NCBI RefSeq assembly: GCF_000964465.1 | Contig: NZ_BANH01000011.1 | Coordinates: forward strand, 1 to 64,000 | Length of the DNA: 64,000 nt | DNA from: Gluconobacter thailandicus F149-1 = NBRC 100600 | GTDB lineage: Bacteria; Pseudomonadota; Alphaproteobacteria; Acetobacterales; Acetobacteraceae | Reading direction: 5' to 3' | Part shown: piece after piece, positions 26,698 through 35,999 of the stretch | How positions within the stretch are numbered: position 1 is the first letter of the stretch | How the letters are laid out: each line of letters starts with the position of its first letter | Notes under the pieces: model-generated | Told to the model about the DNA's origin: nothing | The model's input: only the letters and a program-made list of their open reading frames with translations | The model's database searches: none | Position numbers and translations under genes: made by a program

Positions 26698-28023
26698 ATG
26701 CGTATAGCAATGATCGGTGGTGGTTACGTCGGGCTGGTCTCCGGCGCCTGTTTTGCCGAATTCGGATCAGACGTTGCCATTGTCGAGCGGGACCCAAAGA
26801 AACTGGCGGCCCTGCGGAATGGTCGAATTCCCATCTACGAGCCGGGACTGGACGCCATTGTCAGCAAGAACGTCGAGACGGGTCGCCTGACCTTCGAAGA
26901 CGATCTGGCGACTGCCGTCAATGGTGCAGATGCCGTATTCATTGCGGTGGGCACCCCGACCCGCCGTGGCGACGGGCATGCAGATCTCACCTATGTCTAT
27001 GCCGCGACAAAAGAAATCGCCCTTGCCGCCAAAGACGGCCTGCTGGTCGTCACCAAATCCACGGTACCTGTCGGCACAGGTCGCGAAGTAGCGCGCATCC
27101 TGAAGGAAACACGCCCCGACCTGACGTTTGACGTTGCCTCCAATCCGGAATTTCTGCGCGAAGGCAACGCCATCGGGGACTTCATGCGGCCAGATCGCGT
27201 GATCATCGGCATTGATACGTCCGGGCCTGACGAGGGCGAACGCGCCACCAGAATCATGCGTGAAGTCTATCGCCCGATCCATCTTATCGAAGCACCCATA
27301 GTCATTACGGATCTGGAAACCGCAGAGCTCACCAAATATGCCGCCAATGCCTTTCTGGCCATGAAGGTGACCTTCATCAACGAAATGGCAGATCTCTGTG
27401 AAAAGGTTGGCGGCAATATCCATGATGTTGCCCGCGGCATGGGACTGGATCAACGCATCGGGCAACGCTTCCTGCATGCGGGCCCCGGCTATGGCGGCTC
27501 ATGCTTTCCCAAGGATACGCGCGCCCTGACGGCAATCGCACGCGATGCCGGAGCCCCCTCCCGCCTGGTGGAAGCGACCGTTGACGTCAACGAGAACCGC
27601 AAGAGCCGGATGGCGGAACGGATCATTGCGCAGGCCGGTGGAAGCATTCAGGGCAAGACAGTCGGCGTTCTGGGCCTGACCTTCAAACCTGATACGGACG
27701 ACATGCGCGAAGCCGCCTCGCTCCCGATCCTGACACATCTTCATGAGGCAGGCGCCCACATTCAGGCCTTTGATCCGGAAGGCATGGAACCTGCCCGCGA
27801 GCTTCTGCCTGCAGAAATCCGGTACTGCACAGATGCACTGGAAGCCGCGACGGGAGCGGATATTCTTGTCGTACTGACAGAATGGAACGTATTCCGCGCG
27901 ATTGACCCGGAGCGCCTGCGCAATGCCATGCGCGGCAATGCCATCGCAGATCTTCGGAATATCTGGAGCCCGGACAGTATGCGTGCCGCTGGCTTTGATT
28001 ACAGTTCAATCGGGCGCAGCTGA
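26698..28023 (+). CDS. ugd: UDP-glucose 6-dehydrogenase
   Basis: Cytosolic enzyme of 441 residues that oxidises UDP-glucose to UDP-glucuronate with two NAD+, for exopolysaccharide or lipid A-type sugars. The NAD-binding motif is GGGYVGL (7-13). The catalytic Cys269 sits in GPGYGGSCFPKDTRAL. FKPDTDDMREAASLPIL marks the C-terminal UDP-binding domain. AGGAGAG precedes the ATG. No polysaccharide operon adjoins it; the gene ends at a strong terminator. Confidence 0.95.
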   Translation: MRIAMIGGGYVGLVSGACFAEFGSDVAIVERDPKKLAALRNGRIPIYEPGLDAIVSKNVETGRLTFEDDLATAVNGADAVFIAVGTPTRRGDGHADLTYVYAATKEIALAAKDGLLVVTKSTVPVGTGREVARILKETRPDLTFDVASNPEFLREGNAIGDFMRPDRVIIGIDTSGPDEGERATRIMREVYRPIHLIEAPIVITDLETAELTKYAANAFLAMKVTFINEMADLCEKVGGNIHDVARGMGLDQRIGQRFLHAGPGYGGSCFPKDTRALTAIARDAGAPSRLVEATVDVNENRKSRMAERIIAQAGGSIQGKTVGVLGLTFKPDTDDMREAASLPILTHLHEAGAHIQAFDPEGMEPARELLPAEIRYCTDALEAATGADILVVLTEWNVFRAIDPERLRNAMRGNAIADLRNIWSPDSMRAAGFDYSSIGRS

Positions 28024-28032
28024 GAGCTACAT

Positions 28033-28065
28033 AAAAAAAGCCAGCCCATAAGAGCTGGCTTTTCT
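28033..28065. terminator. Bidirectional terminator between ugd and the sugar porter
   Basis: The stem AAGCCAGC/GCTGGCTT has an A7 run on its left and TTTTC on its right. It therefore works for both the plus-strand ugd and the minus-strand sugar transporter. Confidence 0.88.
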
Positions 28066-28093
28066 TGTGAGGAGGAGCCAAAGCTCCCCTTTT

Positions 28094-29476
28094 TCATGAC
28101 TTGTGAACGGGGGCGAATGTTCCGTCACGCAGGCTTCTTTCAAGCTGCTCCAGAGACTGTCCCTTTGTTTCCGGGACGTAGCGAAGCACGAAAAAGACCG
28201 CAAAAGCATTGACGAGCGCAAACAGCCAGAACGTCATGTGTGCACCCAGTCCCTGCACCAGAGAAAGGGTCGTGAGAGAAATAATCAGATCTGCCCCCCA
28301 ATGGCTTCCGGCAACAAGGCTCATCCCCTTGCCACGGCAGGACAACGGATAGACCTCGGCGCCAACCAGCCAAACCGCCACAGACAGACTGCCCGTGTTG
28401 CAGACAGTGTAACCTATGATGGCCAGAACCGTGATCCAGGCCCCTGTGCCGCTCGTCATATGCAGAGCAAACATTGCCCCCAGAACGATAAGAGAAATAA
28501 CCGCACCCGGCAAAAGTCGCAGAATCAGTGTTCGACGTCCCCAGGTATCAACAGCCCAACCGCCGAAAATCGTTGCGCAAACCATGGAAAGCCCAACGGC
28601 CACCGAAGTCAGCAGAGCAGAGTCCTGACCAAAACCTGCATCCGAGAAAATAGCCGGTGCATAGTACATGATAGCGTTAATACCCGTGAACTGGCACAAT
28701 AACGCAATACCCGTAGAAGCGATCAGTGCAGGCCGTACCCAGGGTTTGGCCAACTCAGACCATGATGCCTGTTCGTCATGATTATCAACAATATCCTGAA
28801 GTTCGCGTCGTGCTGCTTCCTCCGAAGAACGGACGCGGCACAGAACAGCCAATGCTTCGTCTGTTCTACCCTTGAGAGCAAGCCACCGAGGGCTGTTTGG
28901 CAGAAACGCCATTCCGATAAAAAGAATGAGGGCAGGCAACATGCCAATGCCAAACATGATCCGCCAGCTACTGTCGCGCAGAAAATATCCTGTCAGGAAG
29001 GAAATCGTCACCCCGGACACAACAGCCAGCTGGAAGCCAACCACCAGCCGCCCACGGCGATTAGGAGGGGATATTTCAGCAATATAAATTGGTACGATCT
29101 GCGACGCAGCGCCAATCGCTAATCCCAGGATCAGACGTGAACCGATCAAAACCGCAACACTCTGAGCCGCAGCAGCCAGAACGGTACCCACGACAAAAAG
29201 TGCAGCCGCAATCATAACGGTACGACGTCGACCAAACCGGTCCGAAATACCGCCAGCCCCAAGACACCCTAACAGGGCGCCCAGAATAATTGCGGATGTG
29301 ACAATCTCGGAGCCAAACGTGTCGAGATGAAACTGCTCACGGAGTTGCAGCAGGGCGGACGAAATAATCCCCGTGTCATATCCAAAGAGGAGGCCACCTG
29401 TAGCGGAGATGGTCGCAATGAAGTTCATCAGCGCATCTCCGCTGAGCTTTCGTGAAACATCAAGAGACTGCGTCAT
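28094..29476 (-). CDS. MFS sugar porter (sugar:H+ symporter)
   Basis: Inner-membrane transporter of 460 residues and 12 predicted helices, in the GalP/XylE/AraE-like sugar porter family. Signatures are GGLLFGYDTGIISSAL in TM1, GGISDRFGRRRTV after TM2, SPPNRRGRLV in TM4-5, PNSPRWLALKGR, GWAVDTWGRRTLIL and the C-terminal PETKGQSLEQLE. The ATG at 29476 is chosen because GGAAGAAGG precedes it and it begins the conserved N-terminus; the frame upstream is AT-rich leader. Glucose, galactose, arabinose or xylose are possible substrates. A palindrome lies about 100 bp upstream. Confidence 0.9.
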   Translation of the reverse strand: MTQSLDVSRKLSGDALMNFIATISATGGLLFGYDTGIISSALLQLREQFHLDTFGSEIVTSAIILGALLGCLGAGGISDRFGRRRTVMIAAALFVVGTVLAAAAQSVAVLIGSRLILGLAIGAASQIVPIYIAEISPPNRRGRLVVGFQLAVVSGVTISFLTGYFLRDSSWRIMFGIGMLPALILFIGMAFLPNSPRWLALKGRTDEALAVLCRVRSSEEAARRELQDIVDNHDEQASWSELAKPWVRPALIASTGIALLCQFTGINAIMYYAPAIFSDAGFGQDSALLTSVAVGLSMVCATIFGGWAVDTWGRRTLILRLLPGAVISLIVLGAMFALHMTSGTGAWITVLAIIGYTVCNTGSLSVAVWLVGAEVYPLSCRGKGMSLVAGSHWGADLIISLTTLSLVQGLGAHMTFWLFALVNAFAVFFVLRYVPETKGQSLEQLERSLRDGTFAPVHKS

Positions 29477-29576
29477 ATAGCCTTCTTCCGCCTGTGAGCA
29501 GATACGTTTGTAGGGCGTGGTCTTTAACGTTACAGCATCAAAAAACACATCATAAAAGTTACTATTTTCGTATTTT

Positions 29577-29594
29577 GATAATATTAATGTTATC
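29577..29594. promoter_or_regulatory. 18-bp palindrome upstream of the sugar porter
   Basis: GATAATATTAATGTTATC is a palindrome with one mismatched pair, about 100 bp before the sugar porter start. It is a plausible operator. A second dyad, TTTATC-C-GATAAA (29694-29706), uses the same GATAA/TTATC halves in the opposite order. Confidence 0.5.
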
Positions 29595-29727
29595 TTTTTA
29601 GGAGATGTGACATTCGACCCTGCAAGCAGATCACATCTCGCATGGTCTGTCCCCATGGAGACCCTTAACAGAATGACCCTACTTTCGGTTTGCTTTATCC
29701 GATAAACGCAATTTCGTGAGGCGCCGA

Positions 29728-30132
29728 CTATCTTCCGTATTTCGCACCGCAGAGAAACGAAGGCTCAGCCCCCCTTTTTCCGGACTGTATCCATTGGCAT
29801 TTCGCCTGAAGATACTGAATCAACATTTCAATTTCAGAAGCTTTTTCAGCAAGTCGTTCAATCTGTTCCTGCATGAGCACCACAGCACGTTCATCTGAAA
29901 GACCCTCCTGCAACATCTCATCATTGATCGCTGCCAGCTCTTTCAGACTCATCCCAAGAGACTGGCCAAAACGAACAATCCGGGCAGTCTGCAGGTCCCG
30001 CTCCGTAAATTCCTGATAGGGGTTCCGACCGCCACGCGAACCTGTCAGAGGCCGCAGCAGTCCTTTACGCACATAAAACCGTATCGTGTCCTGACTTAAG
30101 CCCGCTCTTTGAGAAAATTCGCCAATCAGCAT
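29728..30132 (-). CDS. MerR-family transcriptional regulator
   Basis: Regulator of 134 residues. The N-terminal MerR helix-turn-helix and wing are LIGEFSQRAGLSQDTIRFYVRKGLLRP and GRNPYQEFTERDLQTARIVRFGQSLGMSLKEL. A C-terminal dimerisation coiled coil follows (QEQIERLAEKASEIEMLIQYLQAK). Cys residues in the tail (AKCQW, FLCGAK) could sense metal or redox, but the spacing is not diagnostic. I start at ATG 30132, preceded by AAGGAAGAG. Its likely target is the divergent epimerase gene, whose promoter has the MerR-type long spacer. Confidence 0.88.
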   Translation of the reverse strand: MLIGEFSQRAGLSQDTIRFYVRKGLLRPLTGSRGGRNPYQEFTERDLQTARIVRFGQSLGMSLKELAAINDEMLQEGLSDERAVVLMQEQIERLAEKASEIEMLIQYLQAKCQWIQSGKRGAEPSFLCGAKYGR

Positions 30133-30147
30133 GACAGTCTCTCTTCC

Positions 30148-30178
30148 TTGACCATGGACCAAGGTCCAGCCTTATAGA
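30148..30178 (+). promoter_or_regulatory. MerR-type promoter with 19-bp spacer
   Basis: The -35 TTGACC (30148-30153) and -10 TATAGA (30173-30178) are separated by 19 bp instead of 17. The spacer carries the dyad TGGACC-AA-GGTCCA. This is the arrangement MerR proteins act on by untwisting DNA. It faces the epimerase gene at 30210. Confidence 0.75.
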
Positions 30179-30209
30179 CGATGCTCCCTTTCTTGACGGA
30201 GCACTTCTG

Positions 30210-31196
30210 ATGACCCCCTCCTCACAGAACAAAAATACACCCGCGCCTCTTGCCTTCGTGACAGGGGCCACGGGTCTCCTCGGCAATAATCTGGTTCGCG
30301 CACTTCTGGCGGAAGGCTTTCAGGTCCGTGCGCTCGCACGATCAGAAGCCAAGGCCAGGCAGCAGTTCGAGCGTCTGCCCATTGAGATCGTCTCTGGAGA
30401 CCTTCACTCCATTCCAAGCTTCAGTGCTGCCCTGTCCGGCGTAGATGTGCTGTTCCATACGGCCGCATATTTCCGGGACTCCTACACAGGCGGCAACCAC
30501 GCCCACGAACTGGAAGCCATCAATGTCAAAGCCATGAAGGAACTTCTGGATGCCTCATGGAAAGCAGGGATTCGTCGCATGGTTCATGCAAGTTCCATTG
30601 CCGTCCTGAAAGGGGCGAAGGGACAGACCGTGGACGAGACAATGCTTCGGCGGGAACACGATGCTGATCCCTATTTTCGAAGCAAAATCCGGTCTGAGAG
30701 AGTTCTGAATAACTTTCTGGCTGACCATCCGGAATTCTGGGCCTGTATGGTTCTTCCCGGCTGGATGCACGGACCTGGTGATCGAGGACCAACCTCCGCC
30801 GGTCAAACGGTCCTTGATGTAGCTCGCGGAAAACTGCCTGGCCTTCCGCCCGGCTCAGTCAGCCTTGTCGATGCACGGGACGTCGCAGTGGCAATGATTG
30901 CCTGTCTCAGCAAAGGGAAGCGCGGGGAACGCTATCTGGCAGCGGGCAGGCACCTGACAATGACTGACCTCATTCCCATGATTGCCAGACTGACAAGCAG
31001 CGAAGTGCGGGCCCGTCTCACACGCAAGCCCGTCCTGATGAGCTGGGCAACGGCAAAGGCCCTCGCTTCGGAAAATGACCGCTCCCATTTCAGTGCCCAC
31101 AGATTTCATCATGATCTCGGCCTGACCTTCAGACCTCTTGAAGAAACCCTGACTGACGGAATCAACTGGTTCCGCAAGGCCGGCTTTCTCCCCTGA
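30210..31196 (+). CDS. Extended SDR NAD-dependent epimerase/reductase
   Basis: Cytosolic oxidoreductase of 328 residues in the extended short-chain dehydrogenase class, resembling dihydroflavonol-4-reductase-like proteins. It has an NAD(P) motif GATGLLGNN (19-27), HTAAYF, the active-site YxxxK in DPYFRSK, and LPGWMHGPGD. GGAG precedes the ATG. The promoter suggests MerR control, so the enzyme may detoxify an aldehyde or ketone. The substrate is not predictable. Confidence 0.84.
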   Translation: MTPSSQNKNTPAPLAFVTGATGLLGNNLVRALLAEGFQVRALARSEAKARQQFERLPIEIVSGDLHSIPSFSAALSGVDVLFHTAAYFRDSYTGGNHAHELEAINVKAMKELLDASWKAGIRRMVHASSIAVLKGAKGQTVDETMLRREHDADPYFRSKIRSERVLNNFLADHPEFWACMVLPGWMHGPGDRGPTSAGQTVLDVARGKLPGLPPGSVSLVDARDVAVAMIACLSKGKRGERYLAAGRHLTMTDLIPMIARLTSSEVRARLTRKPVLMSWATAKALASENDRSHFSAHRFHHDLGLTFRPLEETLTDGINWFRKAGFLP

Positions 31197-31200
31197 AACG

Positions 31201-31231
31201 AAAAACGGCGGGCCAAAGCCCGCCGTCTCTT
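31201..31231. terminator. Bidirectional terminator between the SDR and cys genes
   Basis: The 9-bp perfect stem ACGGCGGGC/GCCCGCCGT has a 4-nt loop. An A5 run on its left forms the U-tract for the minus-strand cys operon; CTCTTTC follows on the plus strand. It separates the two convergent units. Confidence 0.87.
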
Positions 31232-31252
31232 TCAGGTGAGATTATCCCACGC

Positions 31253-33133
31253 TCAGGGCTGAACAACCCGCAGAACAAACCCGGTCAGTTCGCTAACGGT
31301 CTCGGCTTCCGTCCGGTCCGCTCCGAGACGAAGCTCCGGAGACAAAGGTGCTTCATAAGGAGCTGAAACACCCGTAAATTCCGGGATCTTTCCGGCACGT
31401 GCCGCCGCATACAGTCCCTTCGGGTCACGCTGCTCACAGGTTGCCAGCGGTGTATCCACGAACACTTCATGGAAGCCCTCACCAACAATCTGTCGGGCCA
31501 GATCACGGTCCGCCTGTAGCGGTGAAACCAGTGCCACGATGACAGCCTGACCGCTCTCGGACAGGATCTTCGCGACATGCGCCGCACGGCGAATGTTTTC
31601 CCGACGATCTTCCGGCGAGAAACCCAGATCACTGCACAGACCGGCGCGAAGCGTGTCGCCGTCCAGCACGGTCGCTTTCACGTTCTGAGCCGCCAGCGAC
31701 ACTTCCGCCACCCGCGCCACAGTACTCTTGCCGGAACCCGGCAGACCCGTCAGCCAGAACACACCGCTCTTGTGCCCACGAGCCTGCGCCTGCTGCCCTG
31801 CGGAAATGCGGCTCGCCGTCGGATGAATGGCATGAACGCCGTCTTCCAGATCAGCCGGACCAATCAGCGGTGCACCGCCGACAATGCGCTGATGACGATC
31901 CACCAGCACACCACGACCGTCACCAAAGCCCGGAGAGAACGGGTCGAACAGTACGGCATGAGAGGCTGCCAGCGTGATTTCAGCAAATCCGTCTGGCGGA
32001 ACCTCGTCACCCTGACGCAACGTCAGATCATCGAGATCAACAACCGCATCAATGGATGCCACCGTCACATCATGTTCGGCCGTAGCAAGACGAAGCGTGA
32101 AGCTCTCCCCAACCCGTAGCGGCTCACCGCGAAGCCAGAACAGACGGGTACGAATACGTGCCGAGCGCTCCGGGGCCGCAGCCTTGTCATCCGCCGGAAA
32201 CAGCAGATCCCCACGATCCGGCACCAGATCCGGCTCCAGACGCAGCGCAATGGACTCGCCTGCCCCGGCAACCGGCAACTCGGGCGCGTGCCAGCGACAG
32301 ACTTCCGCAACCGTGGCAATCTGGCCCTGAGCACCAATCGTCAGGCGATCACCCGCACGCACCGTGCCACGCTCGATCCGCCCTGCGACATAGCGCACAC
32401 CATCAAAGCGATAGACGTCCTGAACCGGCATACGGAACGGCAACGCCAGACGAGACGCCGGAGGCGGCACATTAGCCAAAGCCTCAATCAGCGTTGGCCC
32501 CTTGTACCAGGCAGACCGCTCGGACCGGCTGGCGATATTGTCACCATCACGTGCGGACGCCGGAACAACGGCTTCAACCTCGATTTCCAGACGCCCAAGC
32601 AACTGACGCACATCAGATTCAGCCTGAACAATCTTCGACTCATCAAAGCCAAGAACGTCCGACTTGTTCAGCAGCACGATCACGTGCCGGATGCCGATCA
32701 GACGCAGCAACATGGCATGACGCCGCGTCTGCTCCTGCGCGCCTTCCTGAGCATCCACCACCAGAACGGCGGCTTCCGCGTCGGCGGCACCCGTAATCAT
32801 GTTGCGCAGGAACTGGCGATGGCCCGGCGCATCCACGATCACGAATTCACGCGAGCCCAGACGGAAGGGAATACGCGTGGAATCAACCGTCACACCCTGA
32901 TCGCGCTCAATCTGAAGGGAGTCGAGCAGGAAGCTCCACTCCACGGCCAGACCACGCTTGCGGCTGCTTTCAACGATCTGCGCCAGCTTGCCGTCCTGAA
33001 GGCTGTCGGTGTCGTACAGCAGACGACCGATCAGCGTGGATTTGCCATGATCGACATGGCCAACAATCACGATTGGCGTGGCTGCAGCACGGTGTGCCGC
33101 AGAAAGAGTCTGGGTTGCGATATGATCACCCAT
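31253..33133 (-). CDS. cysNC: Bifunctional sulfate adenylyltransferase subunit 1 / APS kinase
   Basis: Fusion of 626 residues. The N-terminal CysN GTPase has its G1 motif GHVDHGKST near residues 25-33, DAPGH and NKSD, and stimulates ATP sulfurylase. It is followed by elongation factor-like barrels. The C-terminal CysC APS kinase starts near 456 with Walker [10 protein letters not shown] (463-471) and [16 protein letters not shown]. Together with CysD it makes APS from sulfate, then PAPS. The ATG at 33133 starts right after the cysD stop; longer readings run into cysD. It is the last gene of the cysH-cysD-cysNC operon. Confidence 0.95.
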   Translation of the reverse strand: MGDHIATQTLSAAHRAAATPIVIVGHVDHGKSTLIGRLLYDTDSLQDGKLAQIVESSRKRGLAVEWSFLLDSLQIERDQGVTVDSTRIPFRLGSREFVIVDAPGHRQFLRNMITGAADAEAAVLVVDAQEGAQEQTRRHAMLLRLIGIRHVIVLLNKSDVLGFDESKIVQAESDVRQLLGRLEIEVEAVVPASARDGDNIASRSERSAWYKGPTLIEALANVPPPASRLALPFRMPVQDVYRFDGVRYVAGRIERGTVRAGDRLTIGAQGQIATVAEVCRWHAPELPVAGAGESIALRLEPDLVPDRGDLLFPADDKAAAPERSARIRTRLFWLRGEPLRVGESFTLRLATAEHDVTVASIDAVVDLDDLTLRQGDEVPPDGFAEITLAASHAVLFDPFSPGFGDGRGVLVDRHQRIVGGAPLIGPADLEDGVHAIHPTASRISAGQQAQARGHKSGVFWLTGLPGSGKSTVARVAEVSLAAQNVKATVLDGDTLRAGLCSDLGFSPEDRRENIRRAAHVAKILSESGQAVIVALVSPLQADRDLARQIVGEGFHEVFVDTPLATCEQRDPKGLYAAARAGKIPEFTGVSAPYEAPLSPELRLGADRTEAETVSELTGFVLRVVQP

Positions 33134-33134
33134 T

Positions 33135-33965
33135 TTACAGATACCCCGCCACGCGGAGACGCTCGAACGCATCTTCCGACTCATGATCCATGGCACGCCC
33201 GGCACGCTCGGACGTCTTGCTGCTTTCCAGCTCGGCAATCACTTCGGCCACCGTGGCCGCATTGCTCTCGATCGGGCTTGTGATGTCCTGATCGCCCAGC
33301 GAGCGATACCGCTTGCCATCCTTGGCGAAATACAGGTCCACAAGGGGAATGCCCTCGCGCTCGATGTAACGCCAGATGTCAATTTCACGCCAGGCCAGCA
33401 GCGGATGCACACGGATATGCATGCCATCTTCATACGGCGTGGCATACTGGTCCCAGAACTCAGGCGGCTGATTACGCACATCCCAGCGATGACCCGCGCC
33501 ACGTGGGCTGAACACGCGCTCCTTGGCCCGCGTAGCCTGCTCGTCACGGCGGATACCGGCAATCACACCACGCAGCTTGTGCTTGTCGATCATGGCCGCC
33601 AGACCCGCTGTCTTGCGGGCTGCAGAGCGCGCAGCAGGCGGGAGGGACGGATCGATTTCTTCAACCGGCGGGCAGTACCCCAGAAGCAGATCCAGATTCC
33701 ACTTCTTCGTGTACTCATCCCGGAAGGCATACATTTCCGGGAATTTCTTCTCAGTATCGACATGCATGACCGGGAACGGCACACGCCCCATGAAAGCCTT
33801 CCGCGCCAGCCAAACCATAACGTTGCTGTCCTTCCCGAGAGACCACAGCAGCGAAAGGGGTTTCAGTTTCCGGTAGGCTTCACGCAGGATGAAAATGCTC
33901 TGAGCTTCGAGCTGGTCAAGATCATCCATGACGCGCGGTTCCGCCAGGGTGTGTGTCCGCGTCAT
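33135..33965 (-). CDS. cysD: Sulfate adenylyltransferase subunit 2
   Basis: Catalytic ATP sulfurylase subunit of 276 residues, of the PP-loop ATP pyrophosphatase fold: [20 protein letters not shown] is the PP-loop region, followed by [18 protein letters not shown] and [17 protein letters not shown]. It ends RLRVAGYL, as family members do. I prefer ATG 33965, which has GGAG 6 nt before it and gives the usual MTxTHTL start. An ATG at 33983 overlapping the cysH stop is the alternative. It forms a heterodimer with CysN. Confidence 0.94.
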   Translation of the reverse strand: MTRTHTLAEPRVMDDLDQLEAQSIFILREAYRKLKPLSLLWSLGKDSNVMVWLARKAFMGRVPFPVMHVDTEKKFPEMYAFRDEYTKKWNLDLLLGYCPPVEEIDPSLPPAARSAARKTAGLAAMIDKHKLRGVIAGIRRDEQATRAKERVFSPRGAGHRWDVRNQPPEFWDQYATPYEDGMHIRVHPLLAWREIDIWRYIEREGIPLVDLYFAKDGKRYRSLGDQDITSPIESNAATVAEVIAELESSKTSERAGRAMDHESEDAFERLRVAGYL

Positions 33966-33979
33966 TGTCCGCTCCATGT

Positions 33980-34660
33980 TCATGCTGGCCGATGAATGCC
34001 GCATTCTGTCTTGGTCAGACCGGCCCAACGACCTGCCCGCCCGTCTTCTCCGTCTCCCACCGGCCGTGTGCAAGGCGCACAGCCAATCGAAGTGTATCCT
34101 TTTGAAACCAGAGGATGCCGCGGCAGATGCCGACGACGCATTTCGGCTTCAATCTTTTCCGGTCCCCACCCCGCCAGAGGGTTGAGTTTCACGGTTCCAT
34201 CCGGCTGAGGCTCCACCACAGGAAGCGCAGCCCGCGTGGATGCCTGACTGCGCTTGCGCCCCGTCAGCCAGACATCGAATTCCGGCAAGACCAGCTCCAG
34301 AGGCTCGACCTTACGCAAGGCGCAACACGCATCAGGGTCGAAAGCCGCCAATTGATCCTGCGGATCCCTGTTCTTCAGTTCCCGCGCTGCCGGAGAAATG
34401 GTTCGAACGTCCTGCAAGCCCAGCACATCGGAAAGCTCATCACGATAGGAGAGCGTTTCCGGAAAGTGACGGCGTGTATCGAGAAAGAAAACCGGTACAG
34501 AAGGATCAATTCGGGCAATTTCATCCAGCAGGATCGCGGATTCCGCCCCAAATGAGGAAATAACGGCAACGCGCCCTTTCAGACTCACCAGCGCTTCCTC
34601 AAGCGCGTGACTTTCCGGCGTCTCCACAAGATGTCGAAGTTCGGATTGTGAAAGAGGCAT
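33980..34660 (-). CDS. cysH: Assimilatory APS/PAPS reductase (Fe-S type)
   Basis: Reductase of 226 residues that releases sulfite from activated sulfate using thioredoxin. It has the four cysteines of the [4Fe-4S] group, CC at 112-113 (DACCALRKVEPL) and CAPC at 194-197, plus the catalytic Cys220 in KTECGIH. This set marks APS-using enzymes, whereas classical PAPS reductases lack the CC/CxxC pairs. The operon nevertheless also encodes an APS kinase. It is the first gene of the operon; the next start overlaps or closely follows its stop. Confidence 0.93.
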   Translation of the reverse strand: MPLSQSELRHLVETPESHALEEALVSLKGRVAVISSFGAESAILLDEIARIDPSVPVFFLDTRRHFPETLSYRDELSDVLGLQDVRTISPAARELKNRDPQDQLAAFDPDACCALRKVEPLELVLPEFDVWLTGRKRSQASTRAALPVVEPQPDGTVKLNPLAGWGPEKIEAEMRRRHLPRHPLVSKGYTSIGCAPCTRPVGDGEDGRAGRWAGLTKTECGIHRPA

Positions 34661-34946
34661 TCACTGCACCCATATCCATGTTCAGACGCGCCAGAATCAC
34701 GACGTGTAAGGAGACATAGGCCCGTGCCGAGCATTATTCAACTATTTTATTTTGTATAACTATAATAAATAGTTTATTTGAGAAATTCTCATTGGTCCGA
34801 TGCCCGAAAAGACAGTTGTGGCCAATTTCGCCAACCCATGGCCATTTTCTCCCGAAAACGCCTTATTTTTTAAGATTCCAAACGAAAAATCTCCAGATAC
34901 CGGATTTGGCACGCTTCGTGCATCAAATACAGGCATGAACGCACGT
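34661..34946. promoter_or_regulatory. Cys operon upstream region with two dyads
   Basis: A 286-bp region, strongly AT-rich in the middle, between cysH (-) and the 3' end of pspF (-). It holds an inverted repeat AACTATTT (34740-34747)/AAATAGTT (34767-34774) and a perfect GAGAAATTCTC (34780-34790). No gene is supported. The dyads are candidate sites for a sulfur regulator of the cys promoter. Confidence 0.45.
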
Positions 34947-35999
34947 CTATCCTTTTCGGGTCAAAGCCTTCCGCGCTTCCTTGTCTGCAAGACCATGCAG
35001 CCGCAGGTGATGGCGGAACTGATAGTAGGTCAGCCCCAGAAGCTCCGCAGCCTGTCGTTGACTGAACTGCGCCTCACGCAGGGCAGCCTCCAGAAGGGTG
35101 CGTTCATGGCTTTTGACCGTTTCAGAAAAGTCCAGCGGGAACGTCCGGGGAATGTCCGTAGTCGCATTGGACGTAGTGATTGGCGGCGTAGTCACGCGCG
35201 CGTTCCAGTCCGGCGTCACAAATGGATCAAGGACAATCTCGTCCAGCCGACGCTCCGGCTGTTCCATCCGGTAGACACTACGCTCCACCACATTTCGCAG
35301 CTCTCGCACATTGCCCGGCCAGTCATGATCCATGAGGCATTGCAGCGCTTTCTGGGAAAAGCCGGAAAAAAGTTTGCGCCCCAGCTCGGCACTCATCTTC
35401 GTAGCGAAATGCTCAGCCAGAAGAGGAATATCCTCTTCGCGCGCTCTCAGCGGCGGAACATTGACCACATCAAAGGCCAGACGGTCCAGAAGGTCCGGTC
35501 GGAAAGTGCCTTCCTGCGCCATAGCAGGCAGATCCGCATTAGTCGCACCAATCAGGCGTACATCCACCCGGATTGTCTCACTGCCACCAACGCGTTCAAA
35601 ACTGCCATACTCAATAACGCGAAGCAGTTTTTCCTGCACAGCCAGCGAAGCGGTGCCGATTTCGTCCAGAAACAGCGTACCGCCGTCCGCACGCTCGAAA
35701 CGAGACAGACGCCGCTTCTGCGCACCGGTAAACGCGCCAGCCTCATGTCCGAACAGTTCGCTGTCCAACAGGGCTTCCGGCAACGCTGCACAGTTCAGCT
35801 TCACCAGTGGTGCATCCCAGCGATCCGACAGGAGAGCAAGGCGGGCAGCCACCAGTTCCTTGCCCGTCCCGCGCTCCCCGATCACCAGAACAGGACGCTT
35901 CAGCGGCGCAAGACGGGAGATCTGATCCAGCATCGCCAGAAATGCCGGAGCCCGCCCGATGGGTGTCGGAACTTCGTCCGCTTGGGTGGATCTCGCCAT
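34947..35999 (-). CDS. pspF: Sigma-54-dependent activator of the phage shock operon
   Basis: AAA+ enhancer-binding protein of 350 residues without an N-terminal receiver domain, as expected for PspF. Walker A GERGTGKE (41-48), the sigma-54 contact loop GAFTGA (88-93, intact) and Walker B GGTLFLDE (106-113) are all present. A Fis-type helix-turn-helix lies at the C-terminus (FSQRQAAELLGLTYYQFRHHLRLHGL). It is divergent from pspA, the E. coli arrangement, where PspA inhibits PspF by direct contact. I could not find a convincing -24/-12 sigma-54 promoter in the 112-bp gap. Confidence 0.93.
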   Translation of the reverse strand: MARSTQADEVPTPIGRAPAFLAMLDQISRLAPLKRPVLVIGERGTGKELVAARLALLSDRWDAPLVKLNCAALPEALLDSELFGHEAGAFTGAQKRRLSRFERADGGTLFLDEIGTASLAVQEKLLRVIEYGSFERVGGSETIRVDVRLIGATNADLPAMAQEGTFRPDLLDRLAFDVVNVPPLRAREEDIPLLAEHFATKMSAELGRKLFSGFSQKALQCLMDHDWPGNVRELRNVVERSVYRMEQPERRLDEIVLDPFVTPDWNARVTTPPITTSNATTDIPRTFPLDFSETVKSHERTLLEAALREAQFSQRQAAELLGLTYYQFRHHLRLHGLADKEARKALTRKG

